Translations under genes and position numbers: made by a program
Assembly (NCBI RefSeq): GCF_000374185.1
Contig: NZ_KB910518.1
Coordinates: 2,055,687-2,119,686 of the forward strand
DNA: 64,000 bases
Source: Paenibacillus sp. HW567
GTDB taxonomy: Bacteria > Bacillota > Bacilli > Paenibacillales > Paenibacillaceae
Direction: 5' to 3'
Shown: piece after piece, positions 23,252-32,066 of the stretch
Position numbering within the stretch: position 1 is the stretch's first letter
Layout of the letters: the number at the start of each line of letters is the position of its first letter
The notes under the pieces: model-generated
Databases searched by the model: none
What the model was told of the DNA's origin: nothing
What the model saw: the letters and a program-made list of their open reading frames with translations, nothing else

Positions 23252-23554
23252 TTACGCATTCACTACCGCAGTGATCTCTTCATCCAGCTCCAGCCTTACG
23301 TCCTCCCGGTAAGCCCGGATACCGTATTCACTGAGCAGATAGCGGAGGATTGCTTCGACCATATTGGACTCAACCAGATACTGGCTGCGGCCTTGGACCC
23401 ACACCTCTGCGGTATAGCCGGTGTCTTCCTCCCAGCTAAGCTCTACCTGAACCTCTTCGACACGAACCGCCTTCCGCTCAGCCACATGCAGGCAGACCGC
23501 GTTAATAATTTCATCCATGCTGAGAACGGTTGCCGGCATATTAATAACGGCCAT
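23252..23554 (-). CDS. DUF2653 (YxcD-like) protein
   Basis: 100 residues from ATG 23554 (a TTG at 23566 is the alternative). The sequence MDEIINAVCLHVAERKAVRVEEVQVELSW, split by EDTGYTAEVWVQGRSQYLVESN, fits the small DUF2653 family of Bacillales, which is of unknown function and often sits beside YxcC/YwdI-like genes. It overlaps the end of the upstream minus-strand membrane-protein gene by 14 bp, so they form an operon with coupled translation. Confidence 0.65.
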   Translation of the reverse strand: MAVINMPATVLSMDEIINAVCLHVAERKAVRVEEVQVELSWEEDTGYTAEVWVQGRSQYLVESNMVEAILRYLLSEYGIRAYREDVRLELDEEITAVVNA

Positions 23555-23978
23555 CCCGTTCTTCAAGTCTGCGCCGTTCCTGTCTGCGGCGGAAGAAGGA
23601 CATGATCATCATCACCACGAGATAGATGGCGAGCATGTTGATGGCGAATCCGAGAATGTTCCCGAAGGCGCCCATGCCGGCGAACATACCGCCGAAGAGG
23701 AGGCCGGCGATTCCGCCGATCATCAGGCCTTTCATTAAGCCGCCGCCGCTGAAGAATCCACGGTTCGTCTTGGCTGCTGTACCGGCCGCCGTTCCTTTGG
23801 TGCTATCGCTTTGCTTTACATTATCTGTGGTTGATTTCTTCGGCGTCGTGGTAAATCCCCGCGTTCCGGATTTGAAGCCGCCGCCTCCACGGCGCGCATC
23901 TGCAAAGTCAGGAACAGTTACGGCAAAGAACAGGGTAAAGGCCATAAGAATCATCATTACGCGTTTCATTGGTTTCAT
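23541..23978 (-). CDS. Small secreted/membrane protein with Gly-rich segment
   Basis: 145 residues from ATG 23978 with AGGAGGG 12 nt before it (a TTG 12 bp further upstream is possible). Signal-like N-terminus VMMILMAFTLFFAVTVPDFADA, then ARRGGGGFKSG, a Thr/Lys linker and two hydrophobic stretches (GLMIGGIAGLLFGGMFAGMG and GFAINMLAIYLVVMMIMSFF) followed by a charged tail RRRQERRRLEERD. This resembles Tim44-like/DUF1517-like leader proteins of Firmicutes. Probably membrane-anchored. Role unknown. Confidence 0.7.
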   Translation of the reverse strand: MKPMKRVMMILMAFTLFFAVTVPDFADARRGGGGFKSGTRGFTTTPKKSTTDNVKQSDSTKGTAAGTAAKTNRGFFSGGGLMKGLMIGGIAGLLFGGMFAGMGAFGNILGFAINMLAIYLVVMMIMSFFRRRQERRRLEERDGRY

Positions 23979-24096
23979 CGAGTACAAGTACCCTCCTAAA
24001 GGTGTTGTGAGCATCTGCTTCACAAGAGATTTTGTGTATCTGCCCGGTAACACGCAGCACCTTTAAGAAGGTTTCAATTTTTAAATATCACATTTA

Positions 24097-24663
24097 TTAA
24101 TTCTTACCATACCCATCCGATACAAGCTCAAGCGCTCCGGTTGCCGGATCAATGATCATACCGTGAACAGGGATGTTAGGAGGGAGCAGGGGATGGCGCT
24201 TAATCAGCTCCACAGTCTGAATAACCCCTTCTTCCACATTATCGAACCCGCGCAGCCATTTCGTCAGCTTAATTCCTGAATTCTCGAGCGTGGACAGCAC
24301 CTCTTCGGAGACACCGCGTTTTTTAATTGAGTTGATCATTCTATCCGCATTTAGCGAGGCCATCCCGCATTCGTAGTGGCCCACGACAATGACCTCGTCC
24401 GCATCAAGCTCATATAAAGCGACCATGACGCTGCGCATAACGCTGCCGAAGGGCTGTGAAATGACTGCTCCGGCATTTTTGATGATTTTGACATCGCCGT
24501 TCTTGAAATTCATGGCCTTGGGCAAAAGCTCCACAAGACGCGTATCCATACAGGTGATGATCAGCATTTTTTTATCAGGAAAACGGCTGGTCAGATAGGC
24601 TTCGTATTCTTTTTTTTCTACAAAGTTCTTATTAAACTCCAAAATATCCGTGATTTGACTCAT
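24097..24663 (-). CDS. Beta-class carbonic anhydrase
   Basis: 188 residues from ATG 24663, with GGGAGG 10 nt upstream (an ATG at 24669 is too close to it). Zinc ligands are visible: Cys and Asp of ITCMDTRL, and His and Cys of VVGHYECGMA. The pattern is that of the short type-II-like beta-CA (YtiB group). It interconverts CO2 and bicarbonate in the cytoplasm. Its coding direction is opposite to the M32 peptidase downstream on the other strand. Confidence 0.92.
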   Translation of the reverse strand: MSQITDILEFNKNFVEKKEYEAYLTSRFPDKKMLIITCMDTRLVELLPKAMNFKNGDVKIIKNAGAVISQPFGSVMRSVMVALYELDADEVIVVGHYECGMASLNADRMINSIKKRGVSEEVLSTLENSGIKLTKWLRGFDNVEEGVIQTVELIKRHPLLPPNIPVHGMIIDPATGALELVSDGYGKN

Positions 24664-25046
24664 GACCATGCTGCCTCCCAAAAAGTAATGTGTACTTAGT
24701 TTTCTTGAAAATACTCCATGCCATCTTGCAAGCGGTCCGGCTTAGTTTGCTATACATTATACAGCTTAAGACACAGCTTCGCTTGAAAAGATATTTTACG
24801 CTTTAACGTGTTACCCGAGCTTGAACATTCCCGGTTTATTGTTAAGACTTGCTCTCAGGTTGTTTTCGGCTACGGATGTAGCCTGAATCTTCATGGATTG
24901 CTCACGCTCCTTTACATTTGTGATCGCCTGATGCGGCGCTTAAAGTATTTCAAATTAGAGATATGCGCTCTGATGTTGATTATATATATTTAAAAAAGTA
25001 TCATCAAGAGGAGCTGGTAAAAACAGAGAAAGCGGGTGTTTGGAGA
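24664..25046. other. 383-bp divergent spacer
   Basis: Separates the divergent carbonic anhydrase and M32 genes. An AAGAGGAG ribosome-like motif lies at 25007-25014. No RNA or short gene could be supported. Confidence 0.45.
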
Positions 25047-26564
25047 ATGGAACAGGCAGTCAAGCAAGAATGGGAGAAATTTCAAGAGCTATTATCCAAA
25101 ATTTGCGGGTACATAGAAGCGATGTCGCTTCTCCATTGGGATCTGCGCACAGGGGCGCCGCGTAAGGGAGTGGAGATTCGCTCGAACACAATCGGGCTGG
25201 TCAGCGGGGAGATCTTCAGACTGGAGACTTCACCGGAAATGGGAGCATTCACCGAATATTTCAGCCGTCCTGAAATTAAGGGCCAATTGAGCGAGATCCA
25301 GACTAAAATCGTCAAGGACCGCCGCAAGGAATATGAGCGCAGCCAAAGCATCCCCGCCAAAAGCTTCGAGGAATATTCCGTCCTCACCGCACATGCGCAG
25401 ACCATCTGGGAGGAAGTGAAGGAAGCCGATGATTTTGCCACTTTCGAACCTTTCTTAAGCAAAATTGTTGCGTTTAAACAGGAGTTTATCAATTACTGGG
25501 GGGTCAAAGACTCACGTTATGATACGCTTCTGGATATGTACGAGCCTGATTTAACGGTGGAAAAGCTGGACGAAATCTTTGGCCGCCTGCGCAGCCGCCT
25601 GGTACCGCTTGTGGAAGCTATTTCTGCGTCATCCCACAAACCGGATACGAAGTTTCTGGACCAGATTTTTGCCAAGGAGCAGCAGGAGAAGTTCGGCTTG
25701 TTCATTCTGAAGCAAATGGGCTTTGACTTCGAGGCAGGCCGTTTGGATGAGAGTGTGCATCCGTTCGCTACCGGGCTGAATCCGGGGGATGTGCGCATCA
25801 CGACGAATTATTTGCTGGATAACGTCCCGAGCGCTATTTTCAGCTCGCTTCATGAAGGCGGACATGCCCTGTATGAGCAGAATATCAGCAAAGATCTCGT
25901 TGGCACCATGCTTGCTCAAGGCGCTTCTATGGGCATACATGAATCCCAGTCCAGATTATGGGAAAATATGATCGGCCGCAGCCGGTCCTTCTGGGAGCGT
26001 TATTACGGCGATCTGCAGCAGCATTTTCCTGAGCAGCTTGCCGGTGTGGAGGTCGAGGATTTCTATCGTGCAATCAATAGTGTAGGGAACTCCTTCATCC
26101 GCATTGAAGCGGACGAACTGACCTACAATCTGCATATTATTGTCCGGTATGAGATTGAGAAGCTGATCTTTAATGAAGGGCTGGAGGTTAAGGATCTCCC
26201 TAAGGTGTGGAATGCCAAGTATCAGGAATACCTGGGAATCACGCCTCCAACCAATGCGCTTGGCGTGCTGCAGGATGTTCACTGGTCAGGTGGGGATTTC
26301 GGTTATTTTGCCTCCTACTCGCTGGGTAATATGTATGCCGCACAAATTCTGAATACGCTGCGTAAAGAGCTGCCGGAGTTCGAGGACCTGATTGCCGCCG
26401 GGAATCTGCTGCCGATCAAAGAATGGCTCACAGACAAAATCTACCGCCACGGAATGAGTCTTACGCCTTCACAGATTATCGAGCAGGTGACCGGTGAGCC
26501 GCTGAACCCTGATTATCTGGCCGATTATCTGGAAGCAAAATATAAAGAGCTCTATAAACTGTAA
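25047..26564 (+). CDS. M32-family (Taq-type) metallocarboxypeptidase
   Basis: 505 residues, the normal size of the family. The zinc site HEGGHALYEQ (HExxH-like, HEGGH about 297-301) is followed by GIHESQSRLWEN containing the third ligand Glu, and MSLLHWDLRTGAPRKG near the N-terminus is the family's conserved HWDxxTxxP block. Removes C-terminal residues from peptides in the cytoplasm. Start ATG 25047 is chosen by family length; the GGAG immediately before it is too close to serve as a normal ribosome site, and a start further upstream near the AAGAGGAG cannot be excluded. Confidence 0.92.
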   Translation: MEQAVKQEWEKFQELLSKICGYIEAMSLLHWDLRTGAPRKGVEIRSNTIGLVSGEIFRLETSPEMGAFTEYFSRPEIKGQLSEIQTKIVKDRRKEYERSQSIPAKSFEEYSVLTAHAQTIWEEVKEADDFATFEPFLSKIVAFKQEFINYWGVKDSRYDTLLDMYEPDLTVEKLDEIFGRLRSRLVPLVEAISASSHKPDTKFLDQIFAKEQQEKFGLFILKQMGFDFEAGRLDESVHPFATGLNPGDVRITTNYLLDNVPSAIFSSLHEGGHALYEQNISKDLVGTMLAQGASMGIHESQSRLWENMIGRSRSFWERYYGDLQQHFPEQLAGVEVEDFYRAINSVGNSFIRIEADELTYNLHIIVRYEIEKLIFNEGLEVKDLPKVWNAKYQEYLGITPPTNALGVLQDVHWSGGDFGYFASYSLGNMYAAQILNTLRKELPEFEDLIAAGNLLPIKEWLTDKIYRHGMSLTPSQIIEQVTGEPLNPDYLADYLEAKYKELYKL

Positions 26565-26657
26565 CAAATTCATTGGCCCGCAGCCTGCTGTAAAGTGGAA
26601 GGACTTCACTGAAGGGGATATAATAGAAGAAAAGCGCTCGATGGAAAGGATTGTGGG

Positions 26658-27305
26658 ATGGCAAATACACACACATACAGCCGCAAGGAAGAGGTCGCTA
26701 ATGCGATTACGCATGGAATTGGAGCACTGCTAAGCCTAGCGGCGCTTGTGCTGCTGGTAGTCTACGCTGCGCAGAGCGGCACCGCCTGGCATGTGGTCAG
26801 CTTCTCCGTTTACGGTGCTACCATGCTGCTGCTGTATATTAATTCAACATTGGTGCATAGTCTTAGAGAAGGAAGGGCCAAGGACTTTTTTGAATTCATG
26901 GACCACTCCTCGATCTATTTGTTCATTGCCGGCACATATACTCCATTTCTGCTCGTGGTGATACGGGGAACCCTGGGCTGGACCCTCTTCGGTATCGTTT
27001 GGGGAATAGCGGTGTTTGGCGTTTTCTTCAAAGCCTTCTTCGTCAAGAGGTTCCTGTTCATGTCCACCCTTTTCTACATTGCCATGGGCTGGCTGATTGT
27101 CATCGCCTGGAATCCGCTCTCGGCGGTGATGGCGGCTGGGGGCATGACGCTGCTGCTTGCCGGCGGGCTGCTGTATACACTGGGAACGATTTTTTATGTG
27201 TGGCGGGGCTTTCCTTACCATCATGCAATCTGGCATTTGTTCGTGCTTGGCGGCAGTATCGTTCATTTTTTTGCAGTGCTGCTGTACGTGCTGCCGATAC
27301 ACTAA
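26658..27305 (+). CDS. Hemolysin III-family (YqfA/PAQR-like) membrane protein
   Basis: 215 residues with seven predicted transmembrane helices. Conserved family residues are present: EEVANAITHGIGALLS, STLVHSL, FMDHSSIYLFIAGTYTPF (the SxxH and Asp-His region), the late FPYHHAIWHLFVLGGS with two His. These His/Asp/Ser residues correspond to the zinc site of PAQR receptors/hydrolases. The hemolysin label is historical. Monocistronic with a hairpin after it. Confidence 0.9.
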   Translation: MANTHTYSRKEEVANAITHGIGALLSLAALVLLVVYAAQSGTAWHVVSFSVYGATMLLLYINSTLVHSLREGRAKDFFEFMDHSSIYLFIAGTYTPFLLVVIRGTLGWTLFGIVWGIAVFGVFFKAFFVKRFLFMSTLFYIAMGWLIVIAWNPLSAVMAAGGMTLLLAGGLLYTLGTIFYVWRGFPYHHAIWHLFVLGGSIVHFFAVLLYVLPIH

Positions 27306-27340
27306 ATCGTGCTCTGTACCGGAGAATTTTGCTCTGATTA

Positions 27341-27386
27341 ACAAAGAAAAAGATGACAAGCAAAAAAGCTTGACATCTTTCTTTGT
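27341..27386. terminator. Terminator between hemolysin III-like gene and ylxM
   Basis: ACAAAGAAAAAGATG...AAGC pairs with GCTT...CATCTTTCTTTGT. T-rich 3' arm, A-rich 5' arm, so it could act on both strands. Confidence 0.7.
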
Positions 27387-27452
27387 TTTAGGTATCATAA
27401 GGGACGTTGTGAAGCTGTAAAGTGTTTTTCCTTGACGAAGGGAGTGCCCTTA

Positions 27453-27809
27453 ATGAGTCAGGAGAATAGGCTCGAGAAAACCAACCGGATCAACCTGTTA
27501 TTTGCTTTCTATGAACGCCTGCTCACTGACAAGCAGCAGACGTTCCTTAAATATTATTTCCACGATGACTTCTCCCTGGGAGAAATCGCTGCTGAGTTTG
27601 AAATCAGCCGTCAGGCCGTGTATGAGCATGTCAAACGTGCGGAGCAGGTACTGGAGAATTACGAAGAGAAGCTCGGCTTGCTTAAGAAGCATGAGAGCCG
27701 CAACAAATACTTAGATGAACTGCGCAGACTGCCGGAGAATGGGATGCTGCCTGAGCAATATAAACTGCGGTTCACAGAAATTGTGGATCGTTTGCAGAGG
27801 TTAGAGTAG
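27453..27809 (+). CDS. ylxM: YlxM, SRP-associated DNA-binding-like protein
   Basis: 118 residues from ATG 27453, with AAGGGAG 9 nt upstream. Sigma-factor-region-4-like helix-turn-helix: LLTDKQQTFLKYYFHDDFSLGEIAAEFEISRQAVYEHVKRAE. YlxM of Firmicutes interacts with the signal recognition particle and stimulates Ffh/FtsY GTPase in Streptococcus. It lies 20 bp upstream of ffh, the conserved arrangement. Confidence 0.93.
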   Translation: MSQENRLEKTNRINLLFAFYERLLTDKQQTFLKYYFHDDFSLGEIAAEFEISRQAVYEHVKRAEQVLENYEEKLGLLKKHESRNKYLDELRRLPENGMLPEQYKLRFTEIVDRLQRLE

Positions 27810-27829
27810 CATGAAGGGAGAAGCTGCAT

Positions 27830-29215
27830 ATGGCGTTTGAAGGGTTAACCGGAAGATTGCAGAATGTGTTCAGCAAGCTGCGTGGCAAAGGGAAAGTATC
27901 TGAAGATGATGTAAATGAAGCCATGCGCGAAGTGCGGCTGGCCCTTCTGGAAGCCGATGTTAACTTCAAGGTCGTCAAGGACTTTGTGTCCAAGGTGAAG
28001 GAGAAATCCATTGGCAAGGAAGTAATGGAGAGCTTTACTCCCGGCATGGTAATCATCGACATCGTTAACAAGGAACTGACCGAGCTGATGGGGGGAAGTC
28101 AGGCGAAGCTGGCGAAGTCGAACAAGCCGCCGACCGTGATTATGATGGCTGGTCTGCAAGGGGCCGGTAAGACGACCACTTCAGGGAAGCTTGCGAAGCT
28201 GCTGCAAAAAGGAAATCACCGCCCGCTGCTCGTAGCGGCCGATATTTACCGTCCGGCTGCGATCAAGCAGTTGCAAATACTGGGCGAACAGATCAAGGTT
28301 CCTGTCTTTGCGCTGGGTGATCAGACGAGTCCGGTGGAAATTGCCAGACAAGCTCTGCAGCATGCGAAGGACAACAACCTGGATTATGTGATTATTGATA
28401 CCGCAGGCCGCTTGCATATTGATGAAGAGCTGATGGAAGAGCTGAAGCAGATCCACACCGTTGTAAATCCAGACGAAGTGTTGCTTGTCGTAGATGCAAT
28501 GACCGGTCAGGATGCCGTCAACGTCGCCGACAGCTTCAATAAACAGCTTGAGCTTACCGGCGTTGTGCTGACTAAGCTGGATGGCGACACTCGCGGTGGT
28601 GCCGCGTTGTCTGTCAAGGCTGTAACTGGCTGCCCCATCAAATTCGCCGCACTGGGCGAGAAGATCGACGCGCTGGAGCCTTTCCATCCGGAGCGTATGG
28701 CCTCCCGGATTCTCGGAATGGGCGACATGCTGTCGCTGATCGAGAAGGCCCAGGCCAATATTGATACGGAAAAAGCCAAGGAAATGGAACGTAAGATGCG
28801 CAACGCGGAATTTACGTTCGATGATTTCCTGGAACAGATGGATCAGGTGAAGAAGCTTGGTCCGATCGACCAGATTCTCGACATGCTGCCTGGCATGAAC
28901 AAAGCCAAGGGCATGAAGGACCTCAAGGTCGATGACAAGCAGATGGGCCGCGTTGAAGCCATTGTTCATTCCATGACCAAGGCCGAGAAAGCCCAACCTG
29001 AGATCATCAACCACAACCGCCGCAAGCGTATTGCCGCCGGCAGCGGAACCAACGTCGCCGAGGTCAACCGCCTCATCAAGCAGTTCGATGAAATGCGCAA
29101 GATGATGAAGCAGTTCTCCGGCATGATGGGCGGCGGAGGCAAAGGCGGCAAGAAAAATGCTATGAAGCAGCTTAAAGGCCTTGCCGGCAAAGGAATGAAG
29201 TTCCCTTTCCGCTGA
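27830..29215 (+). CDS. ffh: Signal recognition particle protein Ffh
   Basis: 461 residues: N-domain helical bundle (1-95), GTPase with GLQGAGKTTTSGKLA (G1), DTAGRLHIDEEL (G3), TKLDGDTRGGAALS (G4 region) and a Met-rich M domain (about 300-461) with the RNA-binding RRKRIAAGSGT motif (about 404-414) and the finger-loop region LGPIDQILDMLPGMNK. It binds 4.5S/6S SRP RNA and signal peptides, targeting ribosomes to FtsY and the translocon. Operon with ylxM, likely continuing to rpsP in many Bacillales, although here about 360 bp separate ffh and rpsP. Confidence 0.98.
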   Translation: MAFEGLTGRLQNVFSKLRGKGKVSEDDVNEAMREVRLALLEADVNFKVVKDFVSKVKEKSIGKEVMESFTPGMVIIDIVNKELTELMGGSQAKLAKSNKPPTVIMMAGLQGAGKTTTSGKLAKLLQKGNHRPLLVAADIYRPAAIKQLQILGEQIKVPVFALGDQTSPVEIARQALQHAKDNNLDYVIIDTAGRLHIDEELMEELKQIHTVVNPDEVLLVVDAMTGQDAVNVADSFNKQLELTGVVLTKLDGDTRGGAALSVKAVTGCPIKFAALGEKIDALEPFHPERMASRILGMGDMLSLIEKAQANIDTEKAKEMERKMRNAEFTFDDFLEQMDQVKKLGPIDQILDMLPGMNKAKGMKDLKVDDKQMGRVEAIVHSMTKAEKAQPEIINHNRRKRIAAGSGTNVAEVNRLIKQFDEMRKMMKQFSGMMGGGGKGGKKNAMKQLKGLAGKGMKFPFR

Positions 29216-29572
29216 TCTCGGTCTCTGCTCTTGCTTTTGATATTAATCTTTTCGCAAAGATCATTCATAGTACAACATCAAATGATCAAACGATTTTGAC
29301 CTTAATCTTTTGATCTTAGTCTTTAAATCTTTCCTCCATCTCTAGGTCACGCCGCAGTTAAGCGTGTCCCGCAGGGACGGCAAGCGATCTTACTCCTAAG
29401 CTATCCCAAGTCCCGCCAGTCTGAATGCCTACGCTAATTGCACTTAGACGGGTGTCCAGAGGGCAGAGCCCTTGGGGCCCTCCCTTGGAAGGGAGGGTTT
29501 GGGAGGGATCGAAAAAAGGTTTACCCAAACTCTTCCCAATATTTCGATATTCTTATAAGGAGGTGAAATTTC
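29216..29572. other. 357-bp spacer between ffh and rpsP
   Basis: No gene supported. It contains a GC-rich segment (29450-29510) of the type seen as dispersed intergenic repeats, with a perfect dyad at 29478-29497, and the strong AAGGAGGTG ribosome site of rpsP just before 29573. Confidence 0.5.
29478..29497. repeat. Short GC-rich palindrome, possible dispersed repeat
   Basis: CCCTCCCTT faces AAGGGAGGG with a 2-bp centre, followed by a further GGGAGGGAT echo. Text of this kind (…GCCCTTGGGG…GGGAGGG) often belongs to REP-like intergenic repeats, but only one copy is in this window. Confidence 0.4.
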
Positions 29573-29845
29573 GTGGCAGTACGTATTCGTCTGAAAAGAA
29601 TGGGTGCACATAAAGCGCCTTTCTATCGTGTAGTGGTTTCCGATTCCCGGTCCCCTCGTGACGGTCGTTTTATCGAGGAAATCGGTTATTATAATCCGAT
29701 TGAAGTGCCGGCAGTAGTTAAGATTGACGAGGAAAAAGCTCTTAAATGGCTTCAAACAGGTGCGCAAGCATCTGACACCGTGCGCAATCTGCTTTCCAAA
29801 GCAGGCGTGATGAAGAAGTTCCATGAGCTGAAGCAACAGAAATAA
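29573..29845 (+). CDS. rpsP: 30S ribosomal protein S16
   Basis: 90 residues from GTG 29573 with a perfect AAGGAGGTG site. [20 protein letters not shown] and [20 protein letters not shown], then a [17 protein letters not shown] block, are invariant S16 features. It is a small-subunit assembly protein bound to 16S rRNA. First gene of the rpsP-khpA-rimM-trmD cluster. Confidence 0.98.
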   Translation: MAVRIRLKRMGAHKAPFYRVVVSDSRSPRDGRFIEEIGYYNPIEVPAVVKIDEEKALKWLQTGAQASDTVRNLLSKAGVMKKFHELKQQK

Positions 29846-29867
29846 TGACTGATTGCGAGGGTCCTCT

Positions 29868-30098
29868 ATGGAAGAATTAGTTGGAGTTATTGCTAAGGCT
29901 TTAGTGGATCACCCAGAGGATGTGACCGTACGGACCGTGGAGAAGGATCACCTGATTGTATATGAGCTTTCTGTACATCCAGATGATGTCGGCAAAGTCA
30001 TCGGCAAGCAGGGGCGGATCGCCAAAGCGCTTCGTACTGTAGTTACATCTGCAGCAGTCAAGAGCGATAAACGCGTTACCGTGGATATTTTATCTTAA
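29868..30098 (+). CDS. khpA: KH-domain RNA-binding protein KhpA (YlqC)
   Basis: 76 residues from ATG 29868; ATG is preferred over an upstream in-frame codon by family length. A single type-II KH domain with the GxxG loop in GKVIGKQGRIAKALRTVV. KhpA forms a dimer with KhpB/Jag that binds RNA and affects cell elongation in Firmicutes. It lies 22 bp after rpsP. In B. subtilis ylqD follows, but here it is absent and a hairpin follows instead. Confidence 0.95.
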   Translation: MEELVGVIAKALVDHPEDVTVRTVEKDHLIVYELSVHPDDVGKVIGKQGRIAKALRTVVTSAAVKSDKRVTVDILS

Positions 30099-30112
30099 AG
30101 AATGCGTTCAAT

Positions 30113-30146
30113 GAGGGGCTAGGGATAGTATATCCCGGCTCCTTTT
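30113..30146 (+). terminator. Hairpin with T-run between khpA and rimM
   Basis: GAGGGGCTAGGGATA pairs imperfectly with TATCCCGGCTCC and ends in TTTTT. It can terminate or attenuate transcription before rimM-trmD, splitting the usual operon. Confidence 0.65.
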
Positions 30147-30209
30147 TGTTCAAATATATAGCTAAGGAAGCTGTTCATTACGCGCAGGGCAGGTAAAGGA
30201 GAGGGTTAA

Positions 30210-30734
30210 ATGACGGAAGAACTGAATGTAGGCAAGTTGATCAATACACACGGAATCCGCGGAGAGATCAAAATATTATCCTCAACTGATTTCCCGGAGG
30301 TCCGTTTTGCTCCTGGCAAAAAGCTGCTTGTGGTTCCCGCTGACGGAAGCCCGAAGTTTGAGGTTACAGTGGAGTCCGCCCGGGAGCATAAAGGAGTGTA
30401 TATCGTCAAGCTTAAAGGATACACCAATATTAATCAGATTGAGCAATATAAAGGCAGCATGCTGAAGGTTCCAAGCGATGACCTGGTAGAGCTGCTGGAG
30501 AATGAGTATTACTTCCACCAGATCGTCGGTTGTGAGGTGTACACTGACGAAAATGCCAGCCAGCCGCTCGGCATGATCAAGGAGATCCTGCAGCCCGGAG
30601 CTAACGACGTCTGGGTGGTGAAGCCCGCTAAAGGAGCAGATATTCTGATTCCGGTCATCAATGACGTTGTGCTTAACGTGGATATTAAGGCTAAAAAAAT
30701 TACAGTTCACCTGATGGAAGGGCTGCTGCCATGA
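30210..30734 (+). CDS. rimM: Ribosome maturation factor RimM
   Basis: 174 residues with AAAGGAGAG upstream. N-terminal beta-barrel with [17 protein letters not shown] and a C-terminal PRC-barrel with [16 protein letters not shown] and a [12 protein letters not shown] block. It assists maturation of the 30S head near S19 and 16S rRNA helices 31 and 33b. It overlaps trmD by 4 bp (ATGA), so translation is coupled. Confidence 0.97.
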   Translation: MTEELNVGKLINTHGIRGEIKILSSTDFPEVRFAPGKKLLVVPADGSPKFEVTVESAREHKGVYIVKLKGYTNINQIEQYKGSMLKVPSDDLVELLENEYYFHQIVGCEVYTDENASQPLGMIKEILQPGANDVWVVKPAKGADILIPVINDVVLNVDIKAKKITVHLMEGLLP

Positions 30735-31477
30735 TGCGGATTGACATGCTGACGCTTTTTCCCGAAATGTGCGAGGGTGTGTTCAGTACAAGCATTCTTG
30801 GCAAAGCCCGTGAAAAAGGGATCGTTTCTCTGAGCGCTGTCAACTTCCGTGACTTCTCGGGGAACAAGCATAACAGTGTGGATGATACGCCCTATGGCGG
30901 AGGCGGAGGGATGGTGCTCAAGCCAGATCCTATTTTTGCCGCAGTGGAGCATGTACTCGCCGAATCGGGGAACGTAGAGCAGGTGAAGCCGCGAATCATT
31001 CTGATGTGTCCGCAGGGACGGCCCTATAATCAGCGTATAGCCGAGGAGCTGGCCCAGGAGCAGCACCTGATTTTTATCTGCGGGCACTATGAAGGTTATG
31101 ACGAACGGATTAGAGAGCATTTGGTCACAGATGAGCTGTCAGTCGGGGATTATGTCTTGACGGGCGGAGAGCTGCCTGCGCTCACTGTCATTGATTCCGT
31201 GGTGCGGTTGCAGCCCGGAGCGCTGGGCAACGAAAACTCTGCGGTTACCGACTCGTTCAGCACCGGGCTGCTGGAGTATCCCCACTATACACGTCCGGCG
31301 GAATTCCGCGGCTGGAAGGTCCCGGATATTCTGCTGAGCGGTCATCATGCCAATATTGAGGTGTGGCGGCGTGAACAAGCGCTGCAGCGAACCCTGGAAC
31401 GCCGGCCGGATTTGCTGGACACTGCTGATCTGTCAGACAAGGATAAAGCAACGCTTGCGCGGCTGAAGCTGGTGTAA
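30731..31477 (+). CDS. trmD: tRNA (guanine-N1)-methyltransferase TrmD
   Basis: 248 residues. [44 protein letters not shown] and the deep trefoil-knot SAM site [18 protein letters not shown] are all present, with [13 protein letters not shown] near the C-terminus. It methylates G37 of tRNAs such as tRNA-Pro and tRNA-Leu to prevent frameshifting. It is normally followed directly by rplS, but here about 6.3 kb of other genes intervene. Confidence 0.98.
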   Translation: MMRIDMLTLFPEMCEGVFSTSILGKAREKGIVSLSAVNFRDFSGNKHNSVDDTPYGGGGGMVLKPDPIFAAVEHVLAESGNVEQVKPRIILMCPQGRPYNQRIAEELAQEQHLIFICGHYEGYDERIREHLVTDELSVGDYVLTGGELPALTVIDSVVRLQPGALGNENSAVTDSFSTGLLEYPHYTRPAEFRGWKVPDILLSGHHANIEVWRREQALQRTLERRPDLLDTADLSDKDKATLARLKLV

Positions 31478-31701
31478 GAAGTTAGTTTGCGGAAATTTAC
31501 CAATAGATGGAATTATTTGCGTCTCTTTAACGTATACTACGTCGAGGAGGCGTTTTTTGCTGTGTGCTAATTAATCTATTTGATAAAAAAATACGAGCAA
31601 GTGTGCGTAATCAGCCTGTATTTGGGGTAATTAGAGGAGGGAGAAAATTTATACTGCAGCAATAGCCGCTAGCTTCTCACTATCGAAAGGAATGAACATT
31701 T

Positions 31702-31836
31702 GTGACTACGAAGCCGCACGAAGAATTCAAGCCAGACGTGGACACTGGCCATAAGGAAGCGGAGCCGCTCCGCACCGTAAGTGATATTATTGATTTTTAT
31801 AAGAACCGGAAATCATATAACCAAGTGTGCCCATGA
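31702..31836 (+). CDS. Short hypothetical protein, possibly truncated
   Basis: GTG 31702 with AAAGGA 10 nt upstream opens 44 codons, beginning MTTKPHEEFKPDVDTGHKEA and containing VSDIIDFYKNRKSYN. The last five codons (QVCP, TGA) run into a hairpin that ends a minus-strand transcript, so the natural C-terminus may have been lost. No family recognised. The ribosome site and codon use make it plausible, no more. Confidence 0.35.
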   Translation: MTTKPHEEFKPDVDTGHKEAEPLRTVSDIIDFYKNRKSYNQVCP

Positions 31837-31860
31837 AAAAAGACCGTCCGAAGACGGTCT
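31836..31860 (-). terminator. Minus-strand terminator
   Basis: AGACCGTC and GACGGTCT pair around a CGAA loop. The poly-A on the plus strand just left gives the minus transcript its U-run, and no T-run follows on the plus strand. Confidence 0.75.
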
Positions 31861-32066
31861 CTCTACCCGAGGCGCTAATTTAAAACGTGATCCGTATCCC
31901 GCGCCACCAAAGCTAATATCAGCCGTTGGTCCGGGTAAGGGATACGTTCAACATGTCATGCTTGATGTGAACGCACCTCCTTTCCTTGTGCCAAGAGTAT
32001 AGCACAGCCTATACGAAAAAACCATACTATTTTAAAGGTTAAGAGATGGAAATTTTTGAGCCTGGC
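31837..32066 (-). ncRNA. Candidate structured RNA on the minus strand
   Basis: On the minus strand a TATACT -10 (plus 31996-32001) precedes a perfect ribosome-like AAAGGAGGTG (31974-31983), then a compact fold. GTATCCC (31894-31900) pairs with GGGATAC (31939-31945) around a nested hairpin with CCAA/TTGG and GCT/AGC arms (31907-31929). TACCCG (31864-31869) can pair with CGGGTA (31932-31937), crossing the first stem as a pseudoknot or an alternative fold. A terminator with a U-run ends it at 31836-31860. No ORF longer than about 11-15 codons follows the ribosome-like site. Not a family I recognise. Confidence 0.45.

Noticed and set aside
28181..29014. 277-residue minus-strand frame inside ffh
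   Set aside because: Shadow of the ffh reading frame; no ribosome site and no recognisable domain.
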